Of a DNA stretch of 64,000 nt, positions 53,251 through 63,205 are shown in pieces. The DNA is from an uncultured Shewanella sp. (lineage in GTDB: Bacteria > Pseudomonadota > Gammaproteobacteria > Enterobacterales > Shewanellaceae): the NCBI RefSeq assembly GCF_947491715.1, contig NZ_CANLKR010000001.1, positions 537,427-601,426 on the forward strand, in the 5' to 3' direction. The notes under the pieces are model-generated. The model was not told the origin of the DNA, made no database searches, and was given only the letters and a program-made list of their open reading frames with translations. Position 1 is the stretch's first letter; the number at the start of each line of letters is the position of its first letter. The position numbers and the translations under genes were made by a program.

Positions 53251-55113
53251 ATGGCACTTTTTCAGATTGCTGAGCCTGGGCAGAGCGCAGCGCCTCATCA
53301 ACACAGACTGGCTGTGGGGATCGATTTAGGCACCACTAATTCGCTGGTTGCTGCTGTTCGTAGCGGTGAGGCGAAGACACTTCCCGATCTTGATGGCAGG
53401 CATTCTCTTCCATCGATCATTCGCTACACCCAAGATAAAATTTATTTCGGTCATGAAGCTGAATCTTTTTCGGCACAAGATCCTCAAAATACCATAGTGT
53501 CGGTTAAACGTTTTATGGGACGAAGTGTTGCCGATTTACAGTCAAGTAAGCTGATCTCAGCTTATGATTTGACCGCAAGTGATAACGGCTTGCCCTTGTT
53601 TGTGACAAAACAAGGTTCTGTTAACCCAATTCAGGTGTCTGCTGAAATATTAAGGCCACTGGTTGCAAGAGCAGAAGAGAGTCTTGGTGGTGAGCTTGAA
53701 GGTGTGGTGATCACGGTTCCTGCTTATTTTGATGATGCACAGCGTCAAGGCACCAAAGAGGCGGCTGCGTTAGTGGGAGTGAAGGTGCTTAGGTTACTTA
53801 ATGAGCCCACCGCTGCAGCGATTGCCTATGGACTGGATTCTGGACAAGAAGGGGTGATTGCCGTTTATGATTTAGGCGGTGGTACCTTTGATATTTCCGT
53901 TTTGCGGTTAAATAAAGGAGTCTTTGAAGTCTTGGCTACGGGCGGAGATTCAGCATTAGGCGGTGATGATTTCGATCACCTTTTAGTGGAGGCATTTATT
54001 GGGCAGTGGCAATTAACGGATCTCAGTCCCAGCCTTGAAAGGCAATTGCTTATTGAAGCCAGGCGAGTGAAAGAAGCATTGACCGATAATCATTCGGTGA
54101 CGGCATTGTTGGCGCTGGAGAATAATCACACTCTGCAGTTTGATGTGACCCGTGAGGCGTTCGATGCCTTAGTTTTACCTTTGGTGAAAAAAACCATCAA
54201 CAGTTGTCGCCGAGCCATGCGTGATGCGGGCGTGAGTGTTGATGAAGTCCTTGAAACCGTTATGGTGGGCGGTTCAACACGTGTCCCTCTTGTACGTGAT
54301 AAAGTGGAAACGTTTTTTAAGAAAACACCGCTCACTTCGATTGACCCCGATCGTGTTGTGGCCATTGGCGCAGCCATTCAAGCGGATATTTTAGTGGGCA
54401 ATAAGCCTGATACTGATTTATTACTGTTGGATGTCATTCCATTGTCATTAGGGATTGAGACAATGGGGGGCTTAGTGGAGAAAGTCATTCCTCGTAATAC
54501 CACTATTCCTGTGGCGCGGGCGCAAGAGTTTACCACCTTTAAAGATGGGCAAACGGCGATGGCGTTTCATGTGGTGCAAGGTGAGCGTGAGTTAGTTGAT
54601 GATTGTCGTTCATTGGCGCGCTTTAATTTGCAAGGGATCCCTGCTTTATCGGCGGGTGCGGCTCATATTCGAGTTACCTTTCAAGTGGATGCCGATGGAC
54701 TACTCAGTGTCACTGCCATGGAAAAATCAACGCAAGTGCAATCCAGTATTCAAGTGAAACCTTCCTTTGGTTTATCAGACACTGAAATTGGTAACATGCT
54801 GAAAGACTCCATGACCCATGCAAAGGACGATATTAGCCGTCGAATGCTGGCAGAAAAGCAAGTGGAAGCAGCCAGAGTATTGGAATCGTTAACGGCAGCA
54901 TTGAATAAAGATGGTGATTTGGTCAGTGCTGATGTGCGCAATGATATCGAGACCAGTATGCAGTATTTAGCCGAACTGGCAGCAGGTGTTGATGGTGATG
55001 CTATTGAAAAAGCCATTGAAGATTTAGACAATCTGACTCAAGATTTTGCTGCAAAGCGTATGGACAATTCTATTAAACTGGCACTCAAAGGCCAGTCTGT
55101 TGACAATATATAG
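53251..55113 (+). CDS. hscA: Hsp70-type chaperone HscA
   Basis: 620 residues; DnaK-type ATPase with [12 protein letters not shown] and [11 protein letters not shown] 53251 gives [20 protein letters not shown], which fits the family start; the longer frame from GTG 53221 adds 10 unlikely residues. It releases clusters from IscU. A 165-bp gap separates it from hscB. Confidence 0.96.
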   Translation: MALFQIAEPGQSAAPHQHRLAVGIDLGTTNSLVAAVRSGEAKTLPDLDGRHSLPSIIRYTQDKIYFGHEAESFSAQDPQNTIVSVKRFMGRSVADLQSSKLISAYDLTASDNGLPLFVTKQGSVNPIQVSAEILRPLVARAEESLGGELEGVVITVPAYFDDAQRQGTKEAAALVGVKVLRLLNEPTAAAIAYGLDSGQEGVIAVYDLGGGTFDISVLRLNKGVFEVLATGGDSALGGDDFDHLLVEAFIGQWQLTDLSPSLERQLLIEARRVKEALTDNHSVTALLALENNHTLQFDVTREAFDALVLPLVKKTINSCRRAMRDAGVSVDEVLETVMVGGSTRVPLVRDKVETFFKKTPLTSIDPDRVVAIGAAIQADILVGNKPDTDLLLLDVIPLSLGIETMGGLVEKVIPRNTTIPVARAQEFTTFKDGQTAMAFHVVQGERELVDDCRSLARFNLQGIPALSAGAAHIRVTFQVDADGLLSVTAMEKSTQVQSSIQVKPSFGLSDTEIGNMLKDSMTHAKDDISRRMLAEKQVEAARVLESLTAALNKDGDLVSADVRNDIETSMQYLAELAAGVDGDAIEKAIEDLDNLTQDFAAKRMDNSIKLALKGQSVDNI

Positions 55114-55121
55114 GTAACAAG

Positions 55122-55460
55122 ATGCCACAAGTTGTATTTTTACCCCATGAAGAGTTATGTCCCGAAGGGGCAGTGCTTGAAGCCAAAGAAGGCGAAACTG
55201 TGCTTAATGTAGCCTTAAGAAACGGTATTCATATTGAGCATGCTTGCGAAAAGTCCTGCGCGTGTACAACCTGCCATGTGGTTATTCGAGAAGGCTTTGA
55301 TGAGCTTGAAGAAAGTGATGAGCTTGAAGATGACATGCTCGATAAAGCCTGGGGGCTTGAGCCTGAGAGCCGATTGTCTTGCCAGTCTAAAGTGCCCAGC
55401 ACCGATCTGGTTGTCGAGATCCCTAAATACACGATTAACATGGTTAGTGAGGGCAATTAG
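55122..55460 (+). CDS. fdx: [2Fe-2S] ferredoxin Fdx
   Basis: 112 residues. Cluster ligands in the adrenodoxin-type motif EHACEKSCACTTCHVV and the later Cys in RLSCQSK. It supplies electrons for cluster assembly. Eight bases separate it from hscA. A terminator follows and iscX is not the next gene. Confidence 0.96.
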   Translation: MPQVVFLPHEELCPEGAVLEAKEGETVLNVALRNGIHIEHACEKSCACTTCHVVIREGFDELEESDELEDDMLDKAWGLEPESRLSCQSKVPSTDLVVEIPKYTINMVSEGN

Positions 55461-55495
55461 TGTTTTAGCCATGCTATCAAGGGGCGAGCGCGATT

Positions 55496-55525
55496 AAGCC
55501 AACTCATTTAGAGTTGGCTTTTTTA
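55496..55525. terminator. Terminator of the isc operon
   Basis: AAGCCAACTC (55496-55505) and GAGTTGGCTT (55511-55520) form a 10-bp stem with a 5-nt loop and a T-run. Confidence 0.93.
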
Positions 55526-55539
55526 TCTAAAGCTGAAAG

Positions 55540-57030
55540 TCAAACACGGGTTGAATAGCAAAGGTAAATGTAATCTCCGCCAGAGCCTTTATTGAGATCT
55601 TGATCGAGTTTTATGAAGCCTAATGGGGCGTTAAGATCGGGGCGAGCACCGCTGATAACGTCGAGATCTTTGATGGCCATACTATCAACGAAGGGAGCTT
55701 TTTTATAGCATAGGAAGATGTATTCTCCGCCGGATCCTTTGTTCAAATCCACATCTAACTTAGTAAAGCCCACTGGTGGCTGAGTCCGCTCACCCATAAT
55801 AATTTGAATGTCGGTAATGCACTTTGGATTATCTGTTCTCAGCCCGTCAGCAGAGACTTTATGATAGCAAAGGTAAATATAATCACCACCAGAGTCTTTG
55901 TTGAGATTGACGGGGATTTTCACATAGCCGCAAGGGGGCTGAATGGATGAGTGATCGCCGCGAATAATAATAATGCTGTCGATGTAATCCGCCCACATTT
56001 GATGGGCCTTAAAGGCATCCATTGCCCATACGTCTTTAAAGTAGGCATACATTTTTTGCTGCTTTTCTATGGAGCGGCATAATGTCCAAATACCGGTTAG
56101 GGGGGCTTCTTGAGTAAAATCAATGACAGTGGCGGCATCCAAAATGGAGTGACTCCATTGGCTAAAGTGATGTTTATTGCTTGAAAAAGCTTGCATGGCG
56201 GGTTGATAATCTCCACCAACAATGAGATGGCGTGAATTAGAATGTGCCTTAAAATTGTGCATGGCCGCTTCATATTCTTGTTCATCATCACAAGATAGCT
56301 GGCCCGTGAGCTTTTGATAGACAGCTTTGGCAATTGTGTCGATAGGGTAAGTATTATCCCGAAGAATTTTATTCGTTGACGAGGCAAAGACGGCCCGCCC
56401 TCCGATGATAATACCCGTTAAAAAATGGCTACCGTATTGCTGAAATAATTGGGCATAATCTGAAGGTGTGTTGGCAGTATCAATGGCCATTTTGATGTCG
56501 TCAATGAGCAATGAGCGTAAGGGGCTCAGACCACCTTCTAATTGCAGCGACCAGAGGGGCAGGGTTTGCTGAACTCGGGTAAAGGCATTTTCAGCTTCCC
56601 TGAGGCTGCGAGATGAAAAATCATTGGTCACCGAACTTGAAAAAAGATTATGGGCATCTTGAATATGAGCGGATTGCGATAAGTTATTTTGGTATTTGGC
56701 AATATTACTGCCAGAGAAGCATCGATATTGCGGTGTGTTATTAGGACTCGCTGATATTGGTGCAGGGATAAGCATCTCTTTTTTAAAGTCAACGGGCCGG
56801 CGTTCGGTTTTGCTCCAGTCAAACAGGGGGACTGTGATGCTCTTGGCAAAAGCATAGTGGCCAAAAATATCATAGCCGGCGCCAATGGCTTCCACTCCCG
56901 TTAAGTCGTTTGAGGGCAGATCTCGTTTATGTCGTAAGAGCTCCAGATAGGCATGGCCTTGATACTGAGGTGTGACTGTAAATTGATTGTCTTTCTCATT
57001 CGTGAGTTCACCGGTCACTATCACTGTCAT
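55540..57030 (-). CDS. MACPF-domain pore-forming protein with MABP-like C-terminus
   Basis: The 496-residue protein has the MACPF signature YAQLFQQYGSHFLTG (YGSHF at about 199-203) and the N-terminal AIGAGYDIFGHYA motif. The C-terminal third has three repeats of about 22 residues near 365, 418 and 470: GYVKIPVNLNKDSGGDYIYL, GFTKLDVDLNKGSGGEYIFL and GFIKLDQDLNKGSGGDYIYL. These resemble the MABP beta-prism. No classical signal peptide is seen, so the route out of the cell is unclear. MACPF proteins oligomerise into membrane pores; the beta-prism probably binds membrane or glycan. ATG 57030 follows AAAGGA; the frame extends to TTG 57039. It has its own terminator region upstream of a tiny ORF. 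Confidence 0.85.
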   Translation of the reverse strand: MTVIVTGELTNEKDNQFTVTPQYQGHAYLELLRHKRDLPSNDLTGVEAIGAGYDIFGHYAFAKSITVPLFDWSKTERRPVDFKKEMLIPAPISASPNNTPQYRCFSGSNIAKYQNNLSQSAHIQDAHNLFSSSVTNDFSSRSLREAENAFTRVQQTLPLWSLQLEGGLSPLRSLLIDDIKMAIDTANTPSDYAQLFQQYGSHFLTGIIIGGRAVFASSTNKILRDNTYPIDTIAKAVYQKLTGQLSCDDEQEYEAAMHNFKAHSNSRHLIVGGDYQPAMQAFSSNKHHFSQWSHSILDAATVIDFTQEAPLTGIWTLCRSIEKQQKMYAYFKDVWAMDAFKAHQMWADYIDSIIIIRGDHSSIQPPCGYVKIPVNLNKDSGGDYIYLCYHKVSADGLRTDNPKCITDIQIIMGERTQPPVGFTKLDVDLNKGSGGEYIFLCYKKAPFVDSMAIKDLDVISGARPDLNAPLGFIKLDQDLNKGSGGDYIYLCYSTRV

Positions 57031-57115
57031 AAGCGGCAATCCTTTTAGATGCTAAGAGGTTACACGGGTATATGTTTAGTGTAGGTGTTTTTATTGTATT
57101 GAGGGTAAGAAAAAG

Positions 57116-57142
57116 AAAAACCATCTGTTTTAGATGGTTTTT
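57116..57142. terminator. Bidirectional hairpin upstream of the MACPF gene
   Basis: AAAAACCATCT (57116-57126) and AGATGGTTTTT (57132-57142) form a perfect stem with a 5-nt loop. On the minus strand it ends the region holding a 23-codon ORF. Confidence 0.88.
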
Positions 57143-57160
57143 GCAGGGGAAATGATGGTT

Positions 57161-57232
57161 TCAATACAGCATCATCAAGTTGCTCATTAAAATAACGCTG
57201 AGCAGAAATATCAGTAACAGCCTACTTTTCAT
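57161..57232 (-). CDS. Possible 23-residue membrane peptide
   Basis: ATG 57232 to TGA 57161 encodes a very hydrophobic peptide (MKSRLLLIFLLSVILMSNLM onward). A purine-rich AAGGA lies a little far upstream. It is followed on its own strand by the 57116 terminator. Small single-helix peptides can be membrane toxins or transporter regulators; no evidence decides. Confidence 0.35.
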   Translation of the reverse strand: MKSRLLLIFLLSVILMSNLMMLY

Positions 57233-57331
57233 CGGTATTATTATGATCCTTTGATTATTATGGCTGCGATTAAAAAGAGAAACGGATTATCAAAGTACAT
57301 TTTTTTACAGGTTAGGTTAATCAACGTTTAC

Positions 57332-58009
57332 TCATCTAAGCATGTCTCTTTCGTCAGTGATATAGATATCATCGCCGTCATCATCACTTCCCCTAGGAAA
57401 ACATTGGATGCCTAATGAGCCGCTTACTATCACCTTATCCTGACTGCATGCTGTCCATCCTTCTTCATAGTTAAAACCTGCGGCAATAGCCCTAAAACCG
57501 TGGCAGTCGGATCCATCATCACCAGCCCAATTATTAATTGAAAACTGTGCCGTTTTCCATATGCTTGTGAAATGAAAGAGATAATCTTTTCGTGTTAAAC
57601 ATCCACCTGAGGAACGTAAATAAACATGGATGAATTGGCCTGGTTGAAGGGTATATTCCACTAGAGGTATATCGTTATCTGGTATTTCATGTGGGTATAA
57701 GGTCATGAACGGGTCATCATATTGTTTGATTTGCTTAACGGTTATATTGGTAAATAATGTGTGATTATAAAACACATATTCGCTTTGTATTATATAGGCA
57801 TAAGCTGAATTGAAAAATAAGAGTGAGGCTATCAAACATATTATTTTAATGGATTGCTGATAGAGATGATGCCATTGTTGTTTATTTTTGACCGTTATTT
57901 TATTCGCGGGTGCATTGCCTGGCCTATTTCTATCTGGGTCTGCTGGCGAAAAAAATGGAATAAATGCAATTATTAAGATCACTAAGTTTAAAGATGGTAA
58001 GTGTTTCAT
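57332..58009 (-). CDS. Hypothetical secreted or membrane-anchored protein near the MACPF gene
   Basis: 225 residues with a strong AGGAGG ribosome site at ATG 58009. There are two hydrophobic stretches: residues 8-22 and about 55-72 (KIICLIASLLFFNSAYA). The second has the look of a signal peptide with an AYA cleavage site, followed by a ~150-residue domain with paired Cys (GGCLTR, DGSDCHGF, WTACSQ, GIQCFP). The N-terminal 50 residues may be a fusion or an extra anchor. Four Cys suggest disulphides outside the cytoplasm. No family is known. Confidence 0.6.
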   Translation of the reverse strand: MKHLPSLNLVILIIAFIPFFSPADPDRNRPGNAPANKITVKNKQQWHHLYQQSIKIICLIASLLFFNSAYAYIIQSEYVFYNHTLFTNITVKQIKQYDDPFMTLYPHEIPDNDIPLVEYTLQPGQFIHVYLRSSGGCLTRKDYLFHFTSIWKTAQFSINNWAGDDGSDCHGFRAIAAGFNYEEGWTACSQDKVIVSGSLGIQCFPRGSDDDGDDIYITDERDMLR

Positions 58010-58115
58010 ATGGCATTCCTCCTATTTCAAGTGAAATATGATGTCGAGCTAATTAGACAGGCTTTATTAAAGCCTGCCTCTAGCCTCTATCTATATTAGG
58101 TTGACCCGTTTTCGA

Positions 58116-58634
58116 TCATAGAGATAAAGCAGGTTGATATACTGATATCGTACTTTCAGTGCAGTCAAACCAGATGTCATTTCGGCTTGGATCGCCCATT
58201 AAGACAGTGGTGACAATGCCAATGTCTTCCAGCTTTTCAGCATTTTTCTCATTTGGTGTCCATGTACATTCGTTGCGATCAGGGTCCCAGCATCTATCAT
58301 CGTCTAGAAATAGATCTAATTTAATTGTTCCTATCTCAAGTTTGTTGGATTGGTGCAAGATAGAGAAGGTCATGCTTGGTGTTGAACTTCCATAGTCATT
58401 ATTACAGACGACATCTGATTTAATCTCTCCTCCATTTGCAATCAATATGTCGCCGGGGAAAAATAGGGTGTTGGGCTCCTGCGGTTTATTATTATCACTG
58501 TGGTTTATGTCAACAAATAAATACCCATTATCGCTAGTGTTTTGAACACTAAAACTATTCGCTAATACGTTACTAGAGAACAATAAAAAAACGCTTGTAG
58601 CCATACATATGGCTTTTTTCATTAATCTATTCAT
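58116..58634 (-). CDS. Small secreted Cys-containing hypothetical protein
   Basis: 172 residues with a signal peptide (about 1-25, ATSVFLLFSSNVLA) and a mature domain that is Asp/Asn-rich with Cys in VVCNNDYG, DDRCWDPDRNECTW and FDCTES. TTGAGG precedes ATG 58634. It resembles its neighbour at 57332 in general layout, and both lie near the MACPF gene on the same strand. No family is known. Confidence 0.62.
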   Translation of the reverse strand: MNRLMKKAICMATSVFLLFSSNVLANSFSVQNTSDNGYLFVDINHSDNNKPQEPNTLFFPGDILIANGGEIKSDVVCNNDYGSSTPSMTFSILHQSNKLEIGTIKLDLFLDDDRCWDPDRNECTWTPNEKNAEKLEDIGIVTTVLMGDPSRNDIWFDCTESTISVYQPALSL

Positions 58635-58769
58635 CGTACACCTCAAGGTTATCATTGAATGCGAGAATGGTTCTCGCGCTGTTAAAAAAACAATATTACC
58701 TCTTGCTCGTTCATTGCTATTTTGATATTCCCCGCCTTTTGATCACGGGGGATATTCTCCTGATGGCGG

Positions 58770-60293
58770 CTAATCCATTTGTTGAGGGTTAATCATTTTA
58801 CTGGGTGATGTCGATTGTTGAGCGGTTAAGTGTTTTTCCCTATGCATGCGGCATTGCTCCACATAACGTCGACTGGTCACCAATAAAAAGAAGCCTGTAG
58901 CCAGTAGGCCGCCGAGTACCATGGACTCACAAAAGTAAATCAGCCACAAAAAGATTAACGGTGGGCTGGCAAATAATAAGTTGGCCTTGATATGCGACTT
59001 GCCTTGAAGTATGAGGTAACCGATGGATAATATGCTCAAGATGATATTGGTGAGTAGAATGTCTCGACTGGGCACGGTTAACATCAGGATGGTGATGATA
59101 ATAAACACCATTAGCCCGAACAATTTAGTTTTGGGATTCAGGGCCGACATACTGATGGGCGCAGCCATGTAACCGATAAGATGTAACATGGTGACTATCA
59201 CCATCAGTCCGGCCCAGTTTTCGGCTTGCAGAAGAAATAGCACCGCAATAATAAAGTTAACCATGATTGCGGGCGTCGAAAATCCACGTTTGGGGTGGAT
59301 ATTGCGACTAATAAAAGTGGGCGCCTGCTTCTCTTTTGCCATGGCCAATAACATGCGAGAAGAAGTGCCCAAATACGTGTACCCCACAGCCGATGGCGCA
59401 ATGACACTGTCAGCTAGCAACAGTAACATTAGAAAGTTAAGGCCGAGTATGAGGGTTAACCCTACAATAGGGGAGTTCATGTTGAGACTAGGCCAGCCAT
59501 TAGCGAGCATCTCGTGTGGCATGGCGCCCATAAACGCCAGCTGTAATAATAGATAAAACCCCAATGTGATGAGCACAGAAAGGATCATGGTTAATGGGAT
59601 ATTTTTTTTGGGTTTTTCTATTTCGCTAGCAAAGGAAGCGATGACTTGAAAGCCATTAAACGCATAGACCATGCCTGAGGCCACGATTGCCGTAAAAATA
59701 CTTCCCGTTGAAAAGGCATCTTGACTCACTTGCGTAAAATTAGTGCTGTCAAAATGGGAGACTAATAAAATGACAATGACAAAAATAGGCGTGAATATTT
59801 TGAGTACAGTGATCACATTGTTGACTCGAGCCAATAACTTGAGTCCGTACCAATTAACCAGTAAATAAAGGCACAGCAAGACCAAGCCAATCCCTTTCCC
59901 CGCCCAAGTCAGCGTACCTGCTTGCATGATCCCATCACCGATAAAAGGTGCTAAATACTCTGTTGTGGCTTGGGCTTCGGTGGCGATGACAACAGACACA
60001 CCGAACCAATTGGCAAAAGCAAAGGTCATTCCGAACATGGCATTATGACTGATGGCACTCATGCGCGTCGTGGCACCACTTTGTGGATACCGAGTCACGA
60101 CTGATGAAACACACAAGCTGATCACAATAATAATGGCAGCGGCGACAATCCATGAAATGAAACCATAGTTCCCCGCGTTTTGTGCGACCAATTGTGAGCT
60201 AAATAGCCAACCTGAGCCGACCATACAAGTGCAACATAGTAGGACGCCACTAAAAAGTGAGAGTTTATGGGGTGTTTCCGAATTCTTCAACAT
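58770..60293 (-). CDS. APC-superfamily amino-acid/polyamine permease
   Basis: 507 residues, about 12 membrane helices, with the APC start GVLLCCTCMVGSGWLFSSQL (helix 1 glycine-rich unwound segment) and the FNGFQVIASFASEIEKPKK signature. It probably moves amino acids or amines; substrate is not predictable. It is monocistronic. Confidence 0.88.
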   Translation of the reverse strand: MLKNSETPHKLSLFSGVLLCCTCMVGSGWLFSSQLVAQNAGNYGFISWIVAAAIIIVISLCVSSVVTRYPQSGATTRMSAISHNAMFGMTFAFANWFGVSVVIATEAQATTEYLAPFIGDGIMQAGTLTWAGKGIGLVLLCLYLLVNWYGLKLLARVNNVITVLKIFTPIFVIVILLVSHFDSTNFTQVSQDAFSTGSIFTAIVASGMVYAFNGFQVIASFASEIEKPKKNIPLTMILSVLITLGFYLLLQLAFMGAMPHEMLANGWPSLNMNSPIVGLTLILGLNFLMLLLLADSVIAPSAVGYTYLGTSSRMLLAMAKEKQAPTFISRNIHPKRGFSTPAIMVNFIIAVLFLLQAENWAGLMVIVTMLHLIGYMAAPISMSALNPKTKLFGLMVFIIITILMLTVPSRDILLTNIILSILSIGYLILQGKSHIKANLLFASPPLIFLWLIYFCESMVLGGLLATGFFLLVTSRRYVEQCRMHREKHLTAQQSTSPSKMINPQQMD

Positions 60294-61053
60294 AAAACAT
60301 TGACCTCAACAACCGCTTTTACAACTTGTGCTTGCGGTTTACTTTTCCATTCTTTCTTTGTGAAATGAATGGTTTTCCACGTTTAGTCTATTGACGACAG
60401 TTAGCGCATTTTTTATGAGCCAATTTAAAAGGAGTATTCCTGATGTTTTCTATCATGTGATTGAAAGGGTGTAAGTATGGTTTTGATCAAAAAATGTTGC
60501 TTAGTTTTTTTTGTGGTTGTTCAGTTATTGTGCAGATTTGTTTTATCTTTATGATTTTAAATCACTTTATTTATTTTTTATTGTTAGTGTTAATTAAGAT
60601 TAATACACGATTAGTCACATTTTAAACACTGCTCAGAGAGGGTTTTCAGATCATGGGACGATCAAGTGTAATGGTGTAATAGGATGAATAGTCGGGGCAA
60701 AAACCTTGAGAGAAGGTGACAAGAATAACGCCAATACACTTATTGACGTTAAATAAATTTATATTTACGGTGCGTTACATTATGACTTCTGGTAGGAGGA
60801 GTTTGGTTAATTAATGGGTTTGATTTGGTTGTTTTTGTTTCCATTTGGGGTTTATTTGTTTGGTCGTGGTTTTTAAATTGTGTTTTTTGTGTGTCTTTTG
60901 TGTTTGGTTGTCGGTTTGGCAATATGTTGACATCAGGCGATAAAACAGAATAGCAGATGGAAGTGATTTGAATTTCAATATTTTGCTGCAGAGAGACTTA
61001 GGCAAGTGGTTGATGCGCTTTATCATTTGAAAAACGCATCAAGTTCAATGGAC
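60294..61053. other. Non-coding stretch with a GT-rich block
   Basis: About 760 bp without a convincing gene. From about 60790 to 60920 the plus strand is almost only G and T (TTTGGTTGTTTTTGTTTCC and similar), which gives an artefactual minus-strand ORF full of Gln/Lys/Asn/Thr. Other parts are plainly AT-rich. No repeat unit is seen. Confidence 0.5.
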
Positions 61054-61764
61054 TTATCGCCACCATTGACTAATAAAGGATGGGATGATGGTGAGGTTTT
61101 CAAGTTGAATTTGCCATATGACAAAAACAGAACGCATTTCATCAATGTGGGGAAAGAGATAAAACAGGCCTGCACCGATTAATAGCACCTGCATTAGTGT
61201 TGTTAATGGGTAGCGTTTATCGATGAGTTTCATGGCCGTGCCAAAGGATGATTTCAACGTGTTGTTTGCTAAATCGACGCTATAGCATTCATCGAGTATT
61301 AAATGGGTTAAGGCGCCAATGAAAATCGCTACTCCGATGAGAAGTGATAAATTTAATGCTTGTAACATAAATAAACTAAGGCAAATACCCATGAGGGAAA
61401 ACATGATAGCAGCCACAATGGAATGTAATGTGCCTCTGTGAACGGTGATTTGTTCAAAGATAGGCTTAATGGCATAAATCGTGATGGCATAAATGACCAT
61501 ACCGACCACCCACATTTCAATTAACGAGGGCAGTGGGTATAAAAAGAGGGTGCTGGCGGATAAGAAGAAGCCTAGAATACTAAAAAGCCATTGAATTGAA
61601 GTGGAATTGTCTGAGTCCAGATCAGGCAGAAGTCCCGATAAGGCGCCAATGGAAAATAAGAGTAAGCTTTCTGGAAGTGTTAAAATGTGTGTGGCGAGAG
61701 CAATAGAACTTAACGGTGCGCTAGTAAGGGTACTTGCTTTGAGATGTGTGGAGAAATTTGCCAA
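61054..61764 (-). CDS. YdjM-type membrane metal-dependent hydrolase
   Basis: 236 residues, several membrane helices, with the family motifs HLK (N-terminus), GALSGLLPDLDSD, HRGTLHSI and HLILDECYSVD. These conserved His and Asp line a metal site of the LexA-regulated YdjM family. TTG 61764 is the likely start: it gives LANFSTHLK at the family N-terminus and AAGG is well placed. The longer frame to 61803 is not supported. Confidence 0.8.
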   Translation of the reverse strand: MANFSTHLKASTLTSAPLSSIALATHILTLPESLLLFSIGALSGLLPDLDSDNSTSIQWLFSILGFFLSASTLFLYPLPSLIEMWVVGMVIYAITIYAIKPIFEQITVHRGTLHSIVAAIMFSLMGICLSLFMLQALNLSLLIGVAIFIGALTHLILDECYSVDLANNTLKSSFGTAMKLIDKRYPLTTLMQVLLIGAGLFYLFPHIDEMRSVFVIWQIQLENLTIIPSFISQWWR

Positions 61765-62071
61765 GAGAATAACCTTAATGGGAAGATGATGAAAAAATAT
61801 CAATAAAAAGAAGCGACTTGAGCTGAGTTAACCTAAAAAATAATTTCGTTGTCATTCAAGCATGACCTTAAAGTATGTCTTTTAGTTTGTATAGCGTATT
61901 TACATAATATGCTTTTTATTTAATCACTTATAAGTATTTTAGCAGAATGGTTATGCAAAAATATTTATATGAAACGGATAAATGTGTGTTGGCGGGTATT
62001 TTTACCACGTTGAATGTGAAAATGTTTGCTATTATGCGCAGCCCTTAGCATCAATCTGCGAGTTTCATTTT

Positions 62072-63079
62072 ATGTCTATTTCTTCATTACTCACGACGGC
62101 CATAGCGAAACGTCAAAAGATGTTTGTGCCAGAGTGTATTGCTAAAACCGATTGCTTTAGAGTATTCCATGGGACGGTTGAAGGTGTTGATGGGTTGACT
62201 ATCGATCGCTACGGCAGTACTTGGTTGGTGCAAAGTTTCCATCAAAGATTAGAAGAGAGTGTATTAATGGAGATAAGTGATATTTTATCTCAGCACACTT
62301 TACTGCCGATTATTTATAACGATCGTTCTTCGCGACATTCTCGCGTGCTAAACGCATTAGATGAAAACCTCAGCGATGATGCAGAGACTGAGCAGCATAT
62401 TCGTGAAAATGGCATCGTATTTACCTCTAAATTACGGCATGTTGGTCAAGATCCTTGGCTGTTTCTCGATATGCGCATTGGCCGTGAGTTCGTTAAAGCG
62501 AATAGCACAAATAAAACGGTATTGAACTTATTTTCTTACACCTGTGGAATAGGGACTGCCGCCGCTGTCGGGGGGGCAAAACGTGTTGTTAATGTTGATT
62601 TTTCATCATTTGCGTTAGAGGCGGGTAAAACCAATGCTAAGTTGAATGATGTTGTCTCACAATGTGAGTTTATTCAAAGTGATGTGTTTCCTGCTATTCG
62701 TCAGCTTGGGGGGTTGAAAGTGACGGCAAGAGGCAACAAGAAGTTACCTGATTATCCTAAATTATCTGCCACACAATTTGACCTTGTTTTTCTCGACCCG
62801 CCTCGTTTTGCTAAAAGCCCTTTTGGAACCGTCGATTTGATTAATGATTACCAAAGTCTATTTAAACCCGCCATGTTGGCCACGAAAAAAGGTGGCATGA
62901 TTGTCTGTTGTAATAATGTGGCTAAAGTGGATAAGAATAACTGGTTCGCGAGTTTAGTGCGTTGCGTCGAAAAACAAGGAAGGAGCGTGGGTAAGCACAC
63001 TTGGCTGACGCCTCACGATGATTTTCCTTCTTTTGATGGTAATCATCCATTAAAGATAGTGGCGTTAGAAATTATCTAA
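62072..63079 (+). CDS. RlmI/K-like SAM-dependent rRNA methyltransferase
   Basis: 335 residues, beginning MSISSLLTTAIAKRQKMF. The methyltransferase domain shows VLNLFSYTCGIGTAAAVGGA (motif I), FDLVFLDPPRFAKSPFG (motif IV, DPPRF) and GGMIVCCNN. This places it with class I m5C/m2G 23S RNA methyltransferases of the RlmI group, although the PUA start is short. ATG 62072 is preferred over an ORF extending to 61982. Confidence 0.8.
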   Translation: MSISSLLTTAIAKRQKMFVPECIAKTDCFRVFHGTVEGVDGLTIDRYGSTWLVQSFHQRLEESVLMEISDILSQHTLLPIIYNDRSSRHSRVLNALDENLSDDAETEQHIRENGIVFTSKLRHVGQDPWLFLDMRIGREFVKANSTNKTVLNLFSYTCGIGTAAAVGGAKRVVNVDFSSFALEAGKTNAKLNDVVSQCEFIQSDVFPAIRQLGGLKVTARGNKKLPDYPKLSATQFDLVFLDPPRFAKSPFGTVDLINDYQSLFKPAMLATKKGGMIVCCNNVAKVDKNNWFASLVRCVEKQGRSVGKHTWLTPHDDFPSFDGNHPLKIVALEII

Positions 63080-63103
63080 GTTATTTTTAAATAAGTTAAA
63101 GCT

Positions 63104-63126
63104 GGAGGTGAGAAAGCCTCCTTTTT
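63104..63126 (+). terminator. Terminator of the methyltransferase gene
   Basis: GGAGG (63104-63108) pairs with CCTCC (63117-63121), followed by TTTTT. The stem is short. Confidence 0.65.
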
Positions 63127-63205
63127 AACAATGAATCGACACTTTTTGGTATATTTTAGATGTCGTCATATACTTTAGGTGGTGAGATTAATTAGGAATA
63201 CTTAT

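Noticed and set aside
60811..61026. 71-codon minus-strand ORF rich in Gln/Lys/Thr
   Set aside because: Explained by the G/T-rich block; low-complexity translation, no family.
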